DNA from: Leptospira wolbachii serovar Codice str. CDC
GTDB lineage: Bacteria > Spirochaetota > Leptospiria > Leptospirales > Leptospiraceae
Length of the DNA stretch: 64,000 nt
Direction of reading: 5' to 3'
Assembly (NCBI RefSeq): GCF_000332515.2
Contig: NZ_AOGZ02000014.1
Span: 1,008,001 to 1,072,000 of the forward strand
In this document: positions 9,159 to 17,085 of the stretch, in pieces
Layout of the letters: each line of letters opens with the position of its first letter
How positions within the stretch are numbered: position 1 is the stretch's first letter
Notes under the pieces: model-generated
The model's database searches: none
Told to the model about the DNA's origin: nothing
The model's input: only the letters and a program-made list of their open reading frames with translations
Translations under genes and position numbers: made by a program

Positions 9159-10548
9159 TTGATTCTTCCTTATTTGAAAATAATGATGTTTCAGTTCTGA
9201 CTTGTAAAAGAGCGATCTCCGTTTCCATCAAAACACGAGAGAGGTCTAAAGATTTATTGAGTGTTTCTGCAAATTGGATAGCATTGATCGCACCACTTTG
9301 AAACAATCTCTGCATATTCAAAATCTGTTCGTCTTGGTATTTGACTGTTTCCTTTACCAGCTCAAGACTTTCCTTAAGAGAGGTTTCTTTTTGGAAAAGA
9401 GATTTTACATGAGCTTCTTCTTCTTTTGTTTTCTCTTCTATTTTTTTTAAGGCTGCTTCCGCATTGAGTTTTGATTCTTCCACAACTCCCATATCTTTGG
9501 GATTATAAAGATTCATTTGTAAATATACTCCCGCCTGGTAGGCGTTAGCTGTATTACGACTTCCCTGATACCCGTAAGCTTCCGAATACGCACCGACCTT
9601 TGGTAAAAACTTAGCCATTTCCATTTCGCTTTTGAGTTTTTCCCCTTCGGCATATTTGATTTGGGCATTCATTTGATTGGATCTTTCATATCCAATGGGG
9701 CGTTTGAAATGAGTATCCAAAAAGACATTCAAATCCGATTCGATAATCTCTATATCAGAAGGAGGAAGGTCTGATAGAACATATAAGGTTTCTTTGTAAT
9801 CACTGATTTGCAAATCTGATTGTTTTTCAAGGACTGCAATTTGATTTTTTATAGATTTTAATGCCAAATAACCTGCATACCCAACTGGATTTCCTTTGTT
9901 CCCAAGGGAGTAGTTGGATTGAAATTTAGACTCAATTTTTCTAATCTGTTCCAACCTACGTTTGTATTCGTTTAATGTTTGGATGGCCCTGTAATAAAAT
10001 CCTGATTGTGCAAATTCTCTATCGCGAACAGCGAGCCATTCAAACTTAAGACCCACAGATCTTTTTTCATTCATTGCCGCAAGTGTCTTTCCAGAGCCAC
10101 CTTCATAGAGTGGCAAATCCATACCGAGGGTTCCACGAGAATAGGTATGACTTCCTGGATAGTTGAGTGTATCTTTGGCAAATAGATTCATTGTATCTGA
10201 GTTCAACGTAGAATAAGGTTGGTTATTCGAATCTAAAAAGTTTCCTGGTCTGTATCTTGTCGATGCTGTAGAAAAATCAGAGTCGGTAGCACTTCTTTGG
10301 CTTAGTTTTCCCATAAAGTTGAGAGTGGGGTCATTTGTTTGGAAGGTACGTAAGTCTGTGTAAACTCTAGGTAACCAGTGTTTGTCGGACCTGTCTTTTG
10401 CAATTTCGCCAGCTTTCCATTCTAAATATTTGGATTTTCTTGCTGAGGAATTTTCTTCAATTCGTTTCCACAAGTTATCAAATCCGACGCCCTCCGCAAA
10501 GAGAGCCATCGGACCGACCAAAAGCAGAATGCTAATGATGGATTTCAT
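9136..10548 (-). CDS. TolC-like outer-membrane efflux channel protein
   Basis: 470 residues. I start it at the ATG at 10548 (MKSIISILLLVGPMALFAEG), which gives a good signal peptide and has AAGGA at the right distance; a longer frame to 10581 would overlap the previous gene. The mature sequence is rich in long amphipathic helices and Lys/Glu/Gln with two homologous halves, as in outer-membrane efflux proteins (OEP family), for example the segment with YLQMNLYNPKDMGVVEESKLNAE. It sits between the DUF2892 gene (4 nt gap) and the RND gene (23 nt overlap). It should form the exit duct for that pump. Family assignment rests on overall pattern and context, since the family has few invariant residues. 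Confidence 0.82.
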   Translation of the reverse strand: MKSIISILLLVGPMALFAEGVGFDNLWKRIEENSSARKSKYLEWKAGEIAKDRSDKHWLPRVYTDLRTFQTNDPTLNFMGKLSQRSATDSDFSTASTRYRPGNFLDSNNQPYSTLNSDTMNLFAKDTLNYPGSHTYSRGTLGMDLPLYEGGSGKTLAAMNEKRSVGLKFEWLAVRDREFAQSGFYYRAIQTLNEYKRRLEQIRKIESKFQSNYSLGNKGNPVGYAGYLALKSIKNQIAVLEKQSDLQISDYKETLYVLSDLPPSDIEIIESDLNVFLDTHFKRPIGYERSNQMNAQIKYAEGEKLKSEMEMAKFLPKVGAYSEAYGYQGSRNTANAYQAGVYLQMNLYNPKDMGVVEESKLNAEAALKKIEEKTKEEEAHVKSLFQKETSLKESLELVKETVKYQDEQILNMQRLFQSGAINAIQFAETLNKSLDLSRVLMETEIALLQVRTETSLFSNKEESNESIGRN

Positions 10549-10552
10549 ATTC

Positions 10553-10777
10553 TTAATCCTTAACCTTAGGTTGAAAACCAAGTTTGTTCAAAAGAATTGC
10601 CATCGGACAAAAACCTATGGTAGAAAAAACAACCAAGTTCACACCCACAAGCAGGTTCAAAAGATACCCCCAAGGTGAGACAAAGAATCCGAGCGAAACT
10701 CCCACCAAACTAAATAGTCCAGCGACGAAATAAACCACTCGTTCCAAATACCAAGTTTTTGTTGAAGCTAAAAACAT
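10553..10777 (-). CDS. Small DUF2892 (YgaP-type) inner-membrane protein
   Basis: 74 residues from the ATG at 10777, with two membrane helices (VVYFVAGLFSLVGVSLGFF and LLNLLVGVNLVVFSTIGFCPM) and the end CPMAILLNKLGF typical of DUF2892 proteins. A GGGGG Shine-Dalgarno lies 7 nt upstream. A start at 10816 is possible in frame but would fall inside the operator palindrome, so I reject it. DUF2892 proteins often accompany rhodaneses and persulfide-responsive regulators; here the gene is the first of an operon with the TolC-like and RND genes and is preceded by CstR-like operators. The single Cys lies at the end of the second helix. Biochemical role unknown. Confidence 0.8.
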   Translation of the reverse strand: MFLASTKTWYLERVVYFVAGLFSLVGVSLGFFVSPWGYLLNLLVGVNLVVFSTIGFCPMAILLNKLGFQPKVKD

Positions 10778-10781
10778 TACC

Positions 10782-10841
10782 ATACCCCCTATAGTATGCA
10801 GATTCTGAATCCACATATACCCTGCGGGGTATATGTGGCAA
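10782..10841 (-). promoter_or_regulatory. CsoR/CstR-type operators overlapping the efflux-operon promoter
   Basis: A perfect palindrome with 12-bp arms, CCACATATACCC (10811..10822) and GGGTATATGTGG (10827..10838), spacer TGCG. On the minus strand a -35 (TTGCCA, 10841..10836) and -10 (TATATG, 10819..10814) with a 16-bp spacer straddle it, so a bound repressor would cover the promoter. A degenerate second copy, ATACCC-N4-TAGTAT, lies at 10782..10797 over the ribosome binding site. The ATACCC-N4-GGGTAT layout matches known CstR-type operators. Confidence 0.75.
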
Positions 10842-10876
10842 GCGATTTTATAGATTTTTTTAAAGGAAAAGTGGGA

Positions 10877-11143
10877 TTAAAGAGAGAAGGCAGCAGTAAT
10901 GGCTTTTTTTACGTCAGTTTCGATGCTTTGGGTGGATTTTTTTTCTTTAAAACATGTGTCCATATATTCGTGAATGTATGCCTCTCCAAATTTTTTCATA
11001 GCTTGGTGGGCAGCTTTTAAGAGTAGGATTGCTTTTTCGCAGTCTTTTTCTTCGGTTGTGATCGTATTCTTGATTGCTTCCAGCTGCCCCTGGATTCGAT
11101 TGATACGGTGGATCAGTTTGGTTTGGTTTTCCGAAAGGCTCAT
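10877..11143 (-). CDS. CsoR/RcnR-family repressor, CstR-like (persulfide-sensor type)
   Basis: 88 residues, all-helical family of DNA-binding repressors. The N-terminal motif HRINRIQGQLEAI is characteristic. Cys35 and Cys64 are 29 residues apart, as in S. aureus CstR (31 and 60). The metal-binding His that CsoR has four residues before the second Cys is Tyr60 here, which argues against copper sensing and for a thiol/persulfide sensor; this is inference from family knowledge. The gene is preceded by an operator-like ATACCC-N4-GGGTAT directly before its ATG and is followed, after about 100 bases holding a perfect palindrome of the same type, by the efflux operon. It is therefore probably autoregulated and represses the pump. 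Confidence 0.87.
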   Translation of the reverse strand: MSLSENQTKLIHRINRIQGQLEAIKNTITTEEKDCEKAILLLKAAHQAMKKFGEAYIHEYMDTCFKEKKSTQSIETDVKKAITAAFSL

Positions 11144-11148
11144 ACTAC

Positions 11149-11164
11149 ATACCCGGCAGGGTAT
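11149..11164. promoter_or_regulatory. CstR-like operator before the repressor gene
   Basis: ATACCC (11149..11154), spacer GGCA, GGGTAT (11159..11164): the same 6-4-6 palindrome as in front of the efflux operon. It lies 5 bases from the repressor ATG and 21 bases from the divergent methyltransferase ATG, so binding could affect both. Confidence 0.65.
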
Positions 11165-11185
11165 AAAGAATCCATCAAGTAAAAA

Positions 11186-11941
11186 ATGACCCCCTTCCCC
11201 TTTTCTAAATCCCCCGTATCCGTCCTACCCCAATCGCCTCCCTACTATGTTTCCAACTTTGGCTATTGGGATGGAGAAACCTCGTATCAAACTGCGGGAC
11301 TTCGGTTTGTCTCTGAGTTTGCCAAGGAATGCCAACTGTTTCCCCAGGCAAAGATTTTGGAGGTAGGGTCTGGGCTCGGAGGAAGTTTGGTTTATTGGAA
11401 AGAGAAGTTTCATCCAAAACTTCTTTCGGCAATCAATCTTCCTGGCGAACAATCAGATTTCGCAGAACAGTTGTTTGTTTCCACTCAAGTCACGGTCCAA
11501 CCCTTTTTAAAAGGAAGTTGGGAAATAATGGAATCGTTACCGAATGTAAAGTATGATTATGTATTCTCTTTAGATGCTGCTTATCACTTCCAAAACCTTC
11601 CTGCCTTTTATCGAGAAAGTTACCGCGTTTTAAGACCCGGAGGCAGGTTTGTATTTACTCAATTCCAAGTTAGCGATAAAAAGTTTAAAAACTATTGGTG
11701 GCTTTATCTGCCCTTCCTCATTCCGAAAGGAAATCTAAAACAAACCGAAGAGACTATTGCCGATTTAGAAACCATTGGTTTCAAATTAGTTCAAAATCTA
11801 GATTGGACAAAACCTGTCCTCCAAGGGTTTACCAATGATTCCAAAAACTTACCATCTTCCTTAAGAACATTCGCCAAGGTTTTAAATTGGTTTGTGAATC
11901 GGTTGGGACTTACTTACCATTATTACGTTTTTGAAAAGTAA
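11186..11941 (+). CDS. Class I SAM-dependent methyltransferase
   Basis: 251 residues. The SAM-binding motif I is ILEVGSGLGGSLVYW (about 51-65), followed by the acidic motif and a motif-IV-like YDYVFSLDAAYHFQ and RVLRPGGRFVFTQF, the standard order of class I methyltransferases acting on small molecules (type 11 or cyclopropane-synthase-like). No signal peptide, so cytoplasmic. It is divergent from the repressor gene, and a CstR-type operator lies between the two starts, so it could belong to the same regulon. It ends 13 nt from the convergent FAD oxidoreductase gene. The N-terminal WDGETSYQTAGLRF segment resembles methyltransferases of small hydrophobic substrates, but I cannot name the substrate. 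Confidence 0.85.
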   Translation: MTPFPFSKSPVSVLPQSPPYYVSNFGYWDGETSYQTAGLRFVSEFAKECQLFPQAKILEVGSGLGGSLVYWKEKFHPKLLSAINLPGEQSDFAEQLFVSTQVTVQPFLKGSWEIMESLPNVKYDYVFSLDAAYHFQNLPAFYRESYRVLRPGGRFVFTQFQVSDKKFKNYWWLYLPFLIPKGNLKQTEETIADLETIGFKLVQNLDWTKPVLQGFTNDSKNLPSSLRTFAKVLNWFVNRLGLTYHYYVFEK

Positions 11942-11954
11942 AACCGGTAACCGA

Positions 11955-13208
11955 TTAATGTTGAATCAAATCATCAATACTCTGATTGGTTAACTTTGAG
12001 GCAACTAGGAGTCCTGACTTTGCGCCTGCTTCCAAAAGAGGAATCCCATATAAAGAGTAGGAACCGCATAACCAAAGATTACATTCGGGGTTAGAGTGTA
12101 ATGTTGCAATTCTCCCAATAGCTTTGGCGGTTCTTTCATCCATCACAGGTCTTTCAAACTTTGCCAATTTTAAGGTGTCACTTTCTTTGGGAAGTTTGTG
12201 AGGATTCCATGTTTGAAAGATTTTTTTACCTTTTAGCTCTGGGATGATTCTACCCAAGTCCAAAGTCACTTCTGGTTTGTCATAAGTATTTCTAATTTTA
12301 AAAACTAACGAAACCGATGGATTCGAAAAATAGGATTCATCCGTATGTAAGACCACGTCACTTGATTCGTAACGGAACTCATTTAGAATTTCTTTTTCTA
12401 AATCGAATCCTTCACCTAACAAATCTTTTGCTTGATTTGCTTGTGTCGAAAGGATTACATGTTCAAACTCTTTTTCTTGGTTTGCAAATTGAATGATGGT
12501 TTTACCGGCTTTTTTATAAATCTTTTGGATCCCAGCATTCAATTGTAAATTATCTAAACCAGTAGTAAGACGATTCACGATATCTCTTGTTCCAAAACTA
12601 GCTGTTTCTTGCGGAGTATAGGAATAACCTCTGGAATGGTATCCGATGATGGTTTCTGCAGGATAAGCCCCCACAGTCTCCGTCTTACAAGTGTTTACGA
12701 GGGCAAAGGTTGGGAGCAGAAAATCATAAATAAATTCCCTGGAGTATCCATACTTTATAAGAAAATCTAAAATAGAAATGGAGGGGTTCTCTCGTTTCCA
12801 ATCTTCTTTTGCATTGGCATAAAACTTTAATAAGTCGGAAAAAATCCTCCGACCTTTCGACGATACAAAAGAATCCATCGTGGGAACACCAAAAGGAATT
12901 CCAAACAATTGGTGGGAACGAAATCCAAAAATTGCCTCTTCATTCGATTCTACTCGAAAAGAATAATCAACGGCCCTTGTTTGGATCCCAGCCTTATCAT
13001 AAATCTGAAAAAGAGTGGGATAGTAGTCACGTTTGATAGTTCTAAATGGAATATCAAATTCCACTTCTACCCCATTTACTATTTGTTTGGCGCCAAAGGC
13101 AGCCATCCCTATCTCCGGGTATTTTTCAAATAAAGTTACATCTTTAAATTTCTTTAAAACCCATGCTGCGGTAAGTCCAGTAATTCCAGAGCCGACAATT
13201 GCGATCAC
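11955..13208 (-). CDS. FAD-dependent amine-oxidase-like oxidoreductase
   Basis: 417 residues from a GTG at 13208. The start is supported by GGAAG six bases upstream and a GTGA overlap with the stop of the preceding gene. The N-terminus is the dinucleotide-binding fold VIAIVGSGITGLTAAWVL with an acidic end of strand 2 (VTLFEKYPEIGM). NAD(P)-binding Rossmann-like amine oxidase type, similar to proteins often found near cyclopropane fatty-acid synthase genes; a methyltransferase gene lies convergent on the other side. The C-terminal LWLCGSYSLYGIPLLEAGAKSG is the second FAD-contact block. Substrate unknown. Translational coupling with the upstream CoA-transferase gene is likely. Confidence 0.82.
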   Translation of the reverse strand: MIAIVGSGITGLTAAWVLKKFKDVTLFEKYPEIGMAAFGAKQIVNGVEVEFDIPFRTIKRDYYPTLFQIYDKAGIQTRAVDYSFRVESNEEAIFGFRSHQLFGIPFGVPTMDSFVSSKGRRIFSDLLKFYANAKEDWKRENPSISILDFLIKYGYSREFIYDFLLPTFALVNTCKTETVGAYPAETIIGYHSRGYSYTPQETASFGTRDIVNRLTTGLDNLQLNAGIQKIYKKAGKTIIQFANQEKEFEHVILSTQANQAKDLLGEGFDLEKEILNEFRYESSDVVLHTDESYFSNPSVSLVFKIRNTYDKPEVTLDLGRIIPELKGKKIFQTWNPHKLPKESDTLKLAKFERPVMDERTAKAIGRIATLHSNPECNLWLCGSYSLYGIPLLEAGAKSGLLVASKLTNQSIDDLIQH

Positions 13209-14707
13209 TTCATACTTCCGGTTTTTAAGAACTGGACATGCCAAGAAAGTGCTTTTTCTAAATCATGGGGAGTATGTTTTCCCTTGGAAACACGAAGAGC
13301 ATTTTCATAGTATTCCCGGAGTTTGTCTCGATAAATAGGATGAGCACAATTGTTAATGATGAGTTCAGCTCGTTTTTTTGGAGGACATCCCCTTAGATCA
13401 GCTAACCCTTGTTCGGTAACAAAAATCATTGTGGAATGTTCATTATGATCTGTATGAGATACCATTGGAACCACTGCAGAAATATTCCCTTCTTTTGCAA
13501 GAGAAGGAGTCATAAAAATACACAAATGAGAGTTCCTTGTAAAGTCACCCGAACCACCGATTCCATTCATCATGGAAGTTCCCATCACATGTGTAGAATT
13601 TACGTTTCCATAAATATCCACTTCGATAGCGGTATTCATAGCAATAAGTCCCATACGCCTGATGACTTCTGGATGGTTTGAAATCTCTTGTGGACGAATG
13701 ACAAACTTCGATTTCCATTCGCTAATGTTCTCATGAAAACGTTTCAGTCCCTTTTCAGAAAATGTTAAAGCGGATGTAGATGCAATCTCTAGTTTTCCGG
13801 CGTCAATCAAATCAAATACAGAGTCTTGGACCACTTCGGTATACATTTGAATGGAATGGAAGTTTGGATCTTTGGCCATACTCGCAAGCACGGCATTAGC
13901 AATATTCCCAACTCCATTTTGAAACGGGAGGTACTCTTTTGGAATCCTGCCCATTTTGATTTCATGTTGGATAAAAGACAATACATGGGCTGCAATGTTT
14001 TGGCAGTCTTCATCAGGAGTTTTGAAAACAGTGGCTGCATCAGGTCTATTCGAACGCACGATTCCTTTGATTTTATCAGGAGGAACTTGGATATAAGGAA
14101 GGCCTATTCTGTCGCCTGGCGTGAGAATATTGATCGGTAGTCCCTTTTCATGATGATTCGGAAGATAAATGTCGTGATAGCCTTTTAACTCCAAAGGATG
14201 GGTATCGGTTAACTCAGTATAGACGGAATCCGCATTTTGAATGTAAGTGGCACTCATTCCAGAAGAAGTGGAAAGATAGATTTTACCATCGGTGGTAACG
14301 TCAATGGCTTCCACAATGGCAGCATCAATTTTTGGTAATATTCCGTGTTCGATGTATTTCACAACATGCGATAAATGCATATCGATGAAATCCGTTTCTC
14401 CTTGGTTGATCAGGTTACGAAGGTGGGAGTTTGATTGGTACGGAATTCTTAGTTTAAGAGCGCCCGTTTTTGCCAAAGCTCCATCCAATTCTTCGCCTGT
14501 AGAGGCGCCGGCATACAGATTGATTGAGAATTCTTTTCCCAACTTTTTTTCATCTTCGATTCGTTTGGCAAATGCAACAGGAATGAGTTTTGGGTAGCCA
14601 GCAGGTGTAAATCCAGAACATCCTAGAGTCACATGTCTAGGCAATAATGCTGCCACTTCTTCTGCTGTTTTAATTTTTTGTTCAATTAATGAGTTGGTAA
14701 CGGCCAT
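13205..14707 (-). CDS. Acetyl-CoA hydrolase / CoA-transferase
   Basis: 500 residues, the usual size of the ACH1/Cat1 family, which moves CoA between acetate, succinate or propionate. Recognisable blocks are LPRHVTLGCSGFTPAGYPKLIPVAFA at the start (split here by no insertion), PYIQVPPDKIKGIVRSNRPD in the middle, FQNGVGNIANAVLASM, and SSTSALTFSEKG with the region containing the expected glutamate, ending with MVSHTDHNEHSTMIFVTEQGLADLRG. The start is the ATG at 14707 with AGAAGAGAA upstream; an in-frame start at 14767 adds a hydrophobic stretch the family lacks. Cytoplasmic enzyme of acyl-CoA metabolism. Hydrolase versus transferase cannot be decided from sequence alone. Confidence 0.9.
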   Translation of the reverse strand: MAVTNSLIEQKIKTAEEVAALLPRHVTLGCSGFTPAGYPKLIPVAFAKRIEDEKKLGKEFSINLYAGASTGEELDGALAKTGALKLRIPYQSNSHLRNLINQGETDFIDMHLSHVVKYIEHGILPKIDAAIVEAIDVTTDGKIYLSTSSGMSATYIQNADSVYTELTDTHPLELKGYHDIYLPNHHEKGLPINILTPGDRIGLPYIQVPPDKIKGIVRSNRPDAATVFKTPDEDCQNIAAHVLSFIQHEIKMGRIPKEYLPFQNGVGNIANAVLASMAKDPNFHSIQMYTEVVQDSVFDLIDAGKLEIASTSALTFSEKGLKRFHENISEWKSKFVIRPQEISNHPEVIRRMGLIAMNTAIEVDIYGNVNSTHVMGTSMMNGIGGSGDFTRNSHLCIFMTPSLAKEGNISAVVPMVSHTDHNEHSTMIFVTEQGLADLRGCPPKKRAELIINNCAHPIYRDKLREYYENALRVSKGKHTPHDLEKALSWHVQFLKTGSMK

Positions 14708-14778
14708 AAGTGTAAATTCTCTTCTTTGACCAAAGATAAAGAGATTGCCTAAAAATAAAAAGTCCAAATTCTGAACGT

Positions 14779-15189
14779 ATGGATTTTCTCTTATATCTGT
14801 ATTGCCTGCTCTTTGGAATCATTCTGATCGCTCCTTTTGTCTTATTTTATTACCGATTTCGACTGGATGAATCCCCTTTTGGAAAGGAAGAAGGCGCTTA
14901 CCTTAAACCCATTACTGAAAAGAAAAGTAACCTCCTCGATTCACTCAAAGACATCCGATCTGATTTTGATTCAGGAAAATTAACAGAAGAAGAATTCCAA
15001 ACCCAATCTCTTCCTTACATAGAAGCTTTGGATTCCGTTGAAGCAGAACTAAAAGAAAAGAAAGCCAACATTGCGATTCTTCCTTCTCCAAAAATTAACG
15101 AAAACTGGACCTGTGCCAACTGTGGTTCGTTTGTTGCTGTTCCTAATGCAAAGTTCTGCCCCAATTGTGGAACAGGTCGCCTAGCTTAA
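14779..15189 (+). CDS. Membrane-anchored zinc-ribbon protein
   Basis: 136 residues: one N-terminal membrane helix (LLYLYCLLFGIILIAPFVLFYY), a charged middle with a short-helix segment (LDSLKDIRSDFDSGKLTEEEF, SHOCT-like spacing), and a C-terminal zinc ribbon with two CxxC pairs (CANC and CPNC, 16 residues between the pairs). The ribbon would face the cytoplasm if the helix is an N-out anchor. It is divergent from the CoA-transferase gene and convergent with the ABC exporter gene, so it is probably monocistronic. No function can be named. Confidence 0.75.
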   Translation: MDFLLYLYCLLFGIILIAPFVLFYYRFRLDESPFGKEEGAYLKPITEKKSNLLDSLKDIRSDFDSGKLTEEEFQTQSLPYIEALDSVEAELKEKKANIAILPSPKINENWTCANCGSFVAVPNAKFCPNCGTGRLA

Positions 15190-15199
15190 ATATTCTTTT

Positions 15200-17083
15200 T
15201 TAAGTAGAACTAGAAAACTGCATATCATACAAACGTTTGTATTTGGAATTTTGATTTTTTAATAAATCTGTGTGACTTCCACTTTCAACGATTTCGCCAT
15301 TTTCTAAATAATAAATTGTATCAGCAATTTTTACTGTGGATAAACGGTGAGCAATGATGATTACAGTTTTGTTTTCATACAACCGAACAAACGCTTGTTG
15401 GATGAGCCGTTCGGACTCTGTATCCAAAGCAGATGTGGCTTCATCCAAAATCAATACTTCTGGATTGGCGAGCAGTGTCCGAGCAATGGAGATTCTTTGC
15501 CTTTGCCCGCCGGACAACATGACTCCACGTTCACCAACGATGGTATCATAACCTTCCTCAAAAGCTTCAATGAATTCGGATGCAAAGGCATCTTCAGCAG
15601 CACGGCGAATTTCTTCTTCGGAGGCATCGGGTTTCCCAAAAGCAATGTTTTCTCGAACAGAGCCATTAAATAGAAAAATATTTTGAGAAACAACACCGAT
15701 TCTTTTTCGCAAGTTGTCCAAACTCAAATCTTTTGCATTCACATCATCCCAAAAAATCCCACCTTCGCTGGGGTCAATCAGTCTTGGCAAAAGATCAACT
15801 AACGTAGATTTGCCTGCCCCAGAAGATCCAACGATGGCGATAGTTCCACCGCGAGGTAATGTCAGATTGATATTTTTAAGTGCATAAATATCTGTATTAG
15901 GATATAAGTAAGATACACCTTTGTATTCAATTGCTTTTGATAATTGGCCAAGTGGGTTCGGGACTTTTGGTTCCTTAATATCCACATCTCTACCTAAAAT
16001 TTCAAATACACGATCGCTTGCAATCACAGAGGCTTGGATTAGGTTCACAAGAATACTCATCTGCTTTAAGGGACGCATAAGAAAAATTAAGGTAAGAAAA
16101 AAAGCAATGAACATCCCTTTAGAAAAGCTAGCATCTTCTAATAAATAAGCCCCTATCCCTAAAAAAACCATAGTCACAACGGAACCAGATAACTCGGTTA
16201 AGGCGGGACCTATTTGGTGATAAAAATGTGTTTTGAATGTTTTATCTGAGAGGTTTTGATTTACTTTAAAAAAACGATCAGCTTCTTTGTCTTCCATCGA
16301 AAAAGCACGTATAACCCGAATTCCAGAAATCACTTCCTGAAGGTCTCCATTCAATTCCGACAATTGTTCTTGTTGGTTTTTGGTGGTTCGCCTGATTCGA
16401 TCGGCAAATGTACTCACAGGCCCCACAATCAATGGAATCACAATAAATAATAAAAAGAATAATTTCCAGCTTAACACGAGTAAAATGATCAAATGTGTAA
16501 CAATATAAAAGAAATCATTAATGGCATCTTTTAGATCATTCGAGACAACTTTTCCCATAATATCGACATCGTTAATGACACGACTCATAAGAACGCCTGT
16601 CTTTTCACGATAGAACTCGTTTAACGGTAACACTTGGAGTTTTTTATATAGGGCTTGCCTAAGATCACTGACAGCAAGTAGACCTGCCGAGTTCACAAAA
16701 TACACAGTACCTGCCAGGCAGATGAGTTTTAAAAAGTAGATAGGAAGGATGATGAGACAAAACAGATACACCAAATCATCGGGTTTTTTATCTGCTAGTT
16801 CCTCGTTTGTATTTTGTTTGAGGTTAGCAAATTGCCATTCCCAATAAGTCAGTCCTTGTAGGTGGTCAGGTTTTTTGTGTTCGGTAAGAAGTGTTTGGTC
16901 TTTTTTTGTCAGAGCAATTTGGAACTTGTAATTTTCACCAGTCCCCAAAGAATCAAAGATAGGAATGAGAGACGTGAGGGATGCCCCATTGAAAATGGAA
17001 ACAAATATAGACAAGAAAACACCGAGGCTAAGTCTGTATTTGTATTTTGCCAAGTATGGCCAGAGTTTTCGGTAAATCTTCAC
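15200..17083 (-). CDS. MsbA-like ABC exporter (fused permease and ATPase)
   Basis: 627 residues, a half-transporter with six membrane helices followed by an ATPase. The nucleotide-binding domain has Walker A GSSGAGKSTLVDLL, Q-loop VSQNIF, signature LSGGQRQRISIARTLL, Walker B VLILDEATSALD and the switch His in IIIAHRLSTV. Similar to MsbA and other lipid or drug exporters. There is a larger loop between the first two helices (about residues 45-110), longer than in E. coli MsbA. The start is GTG at 17083, with AAGG upstream; the divergent solute-binding gene starts only two bases away, so each promoter must lie inside the other gene. Substrate is unresolved; lipid A core flipping is one possibility. 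Confidence 0.9.
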   Translation of the reverse strand: MKIYRKLWPYLAKYKYRLSLGVFLSIFVSIFNGASLTSLIPIFDSLGTGENYKFQIALTKKDQTLLTEHKKPDHLQGLTYWEWQFANLKQNTNEELADKKPDDLVYLFCLIILPIYFLKLICLAGTVYFVNSAGLLAVSDLRQALYKKLQVLPLNEFYREKTGVLMSRVINDVDIMGKVVSNDLKDAINDFFYIVTHLIILLVLSWKLFFLLFIVIPLIVGPVSTFADRIRRTTKNQQEQLSELNGDLQEVISGIRVIRAFSMEDKEADRFFKVNQNLSDKTFKTHFYHQIGPALTELSGSVVTMVFLGIGAYLLEDASFSKGMFIAFFLTLIFLMRPLKQMSILVNLIQASVIASDRVFEILGRDVDIKEPKVPNPLGQLSKAIEYKGVSYLYPNTDIYALKNINLTLPRGGTIAIVGSSGAGKSTLVDLLPRLIDPSEGGIFWDDVNAKDLSLDNLRKRIGVVSQNIFLFNGSVRENIAFGKPDASEEEIRRAAEDAFASEFIEAFEEGYDTIVGERGVMLSGGQRQRISIARTLLANPEVLILDEATSALDTESERLIQQAFVRLYENKTVIIIAHRLSTVKIADTIYYLENGEIVESGSHTDLLKNQNSKYKRLYDMQFSSST

Positions 17084-17085
17084 GT

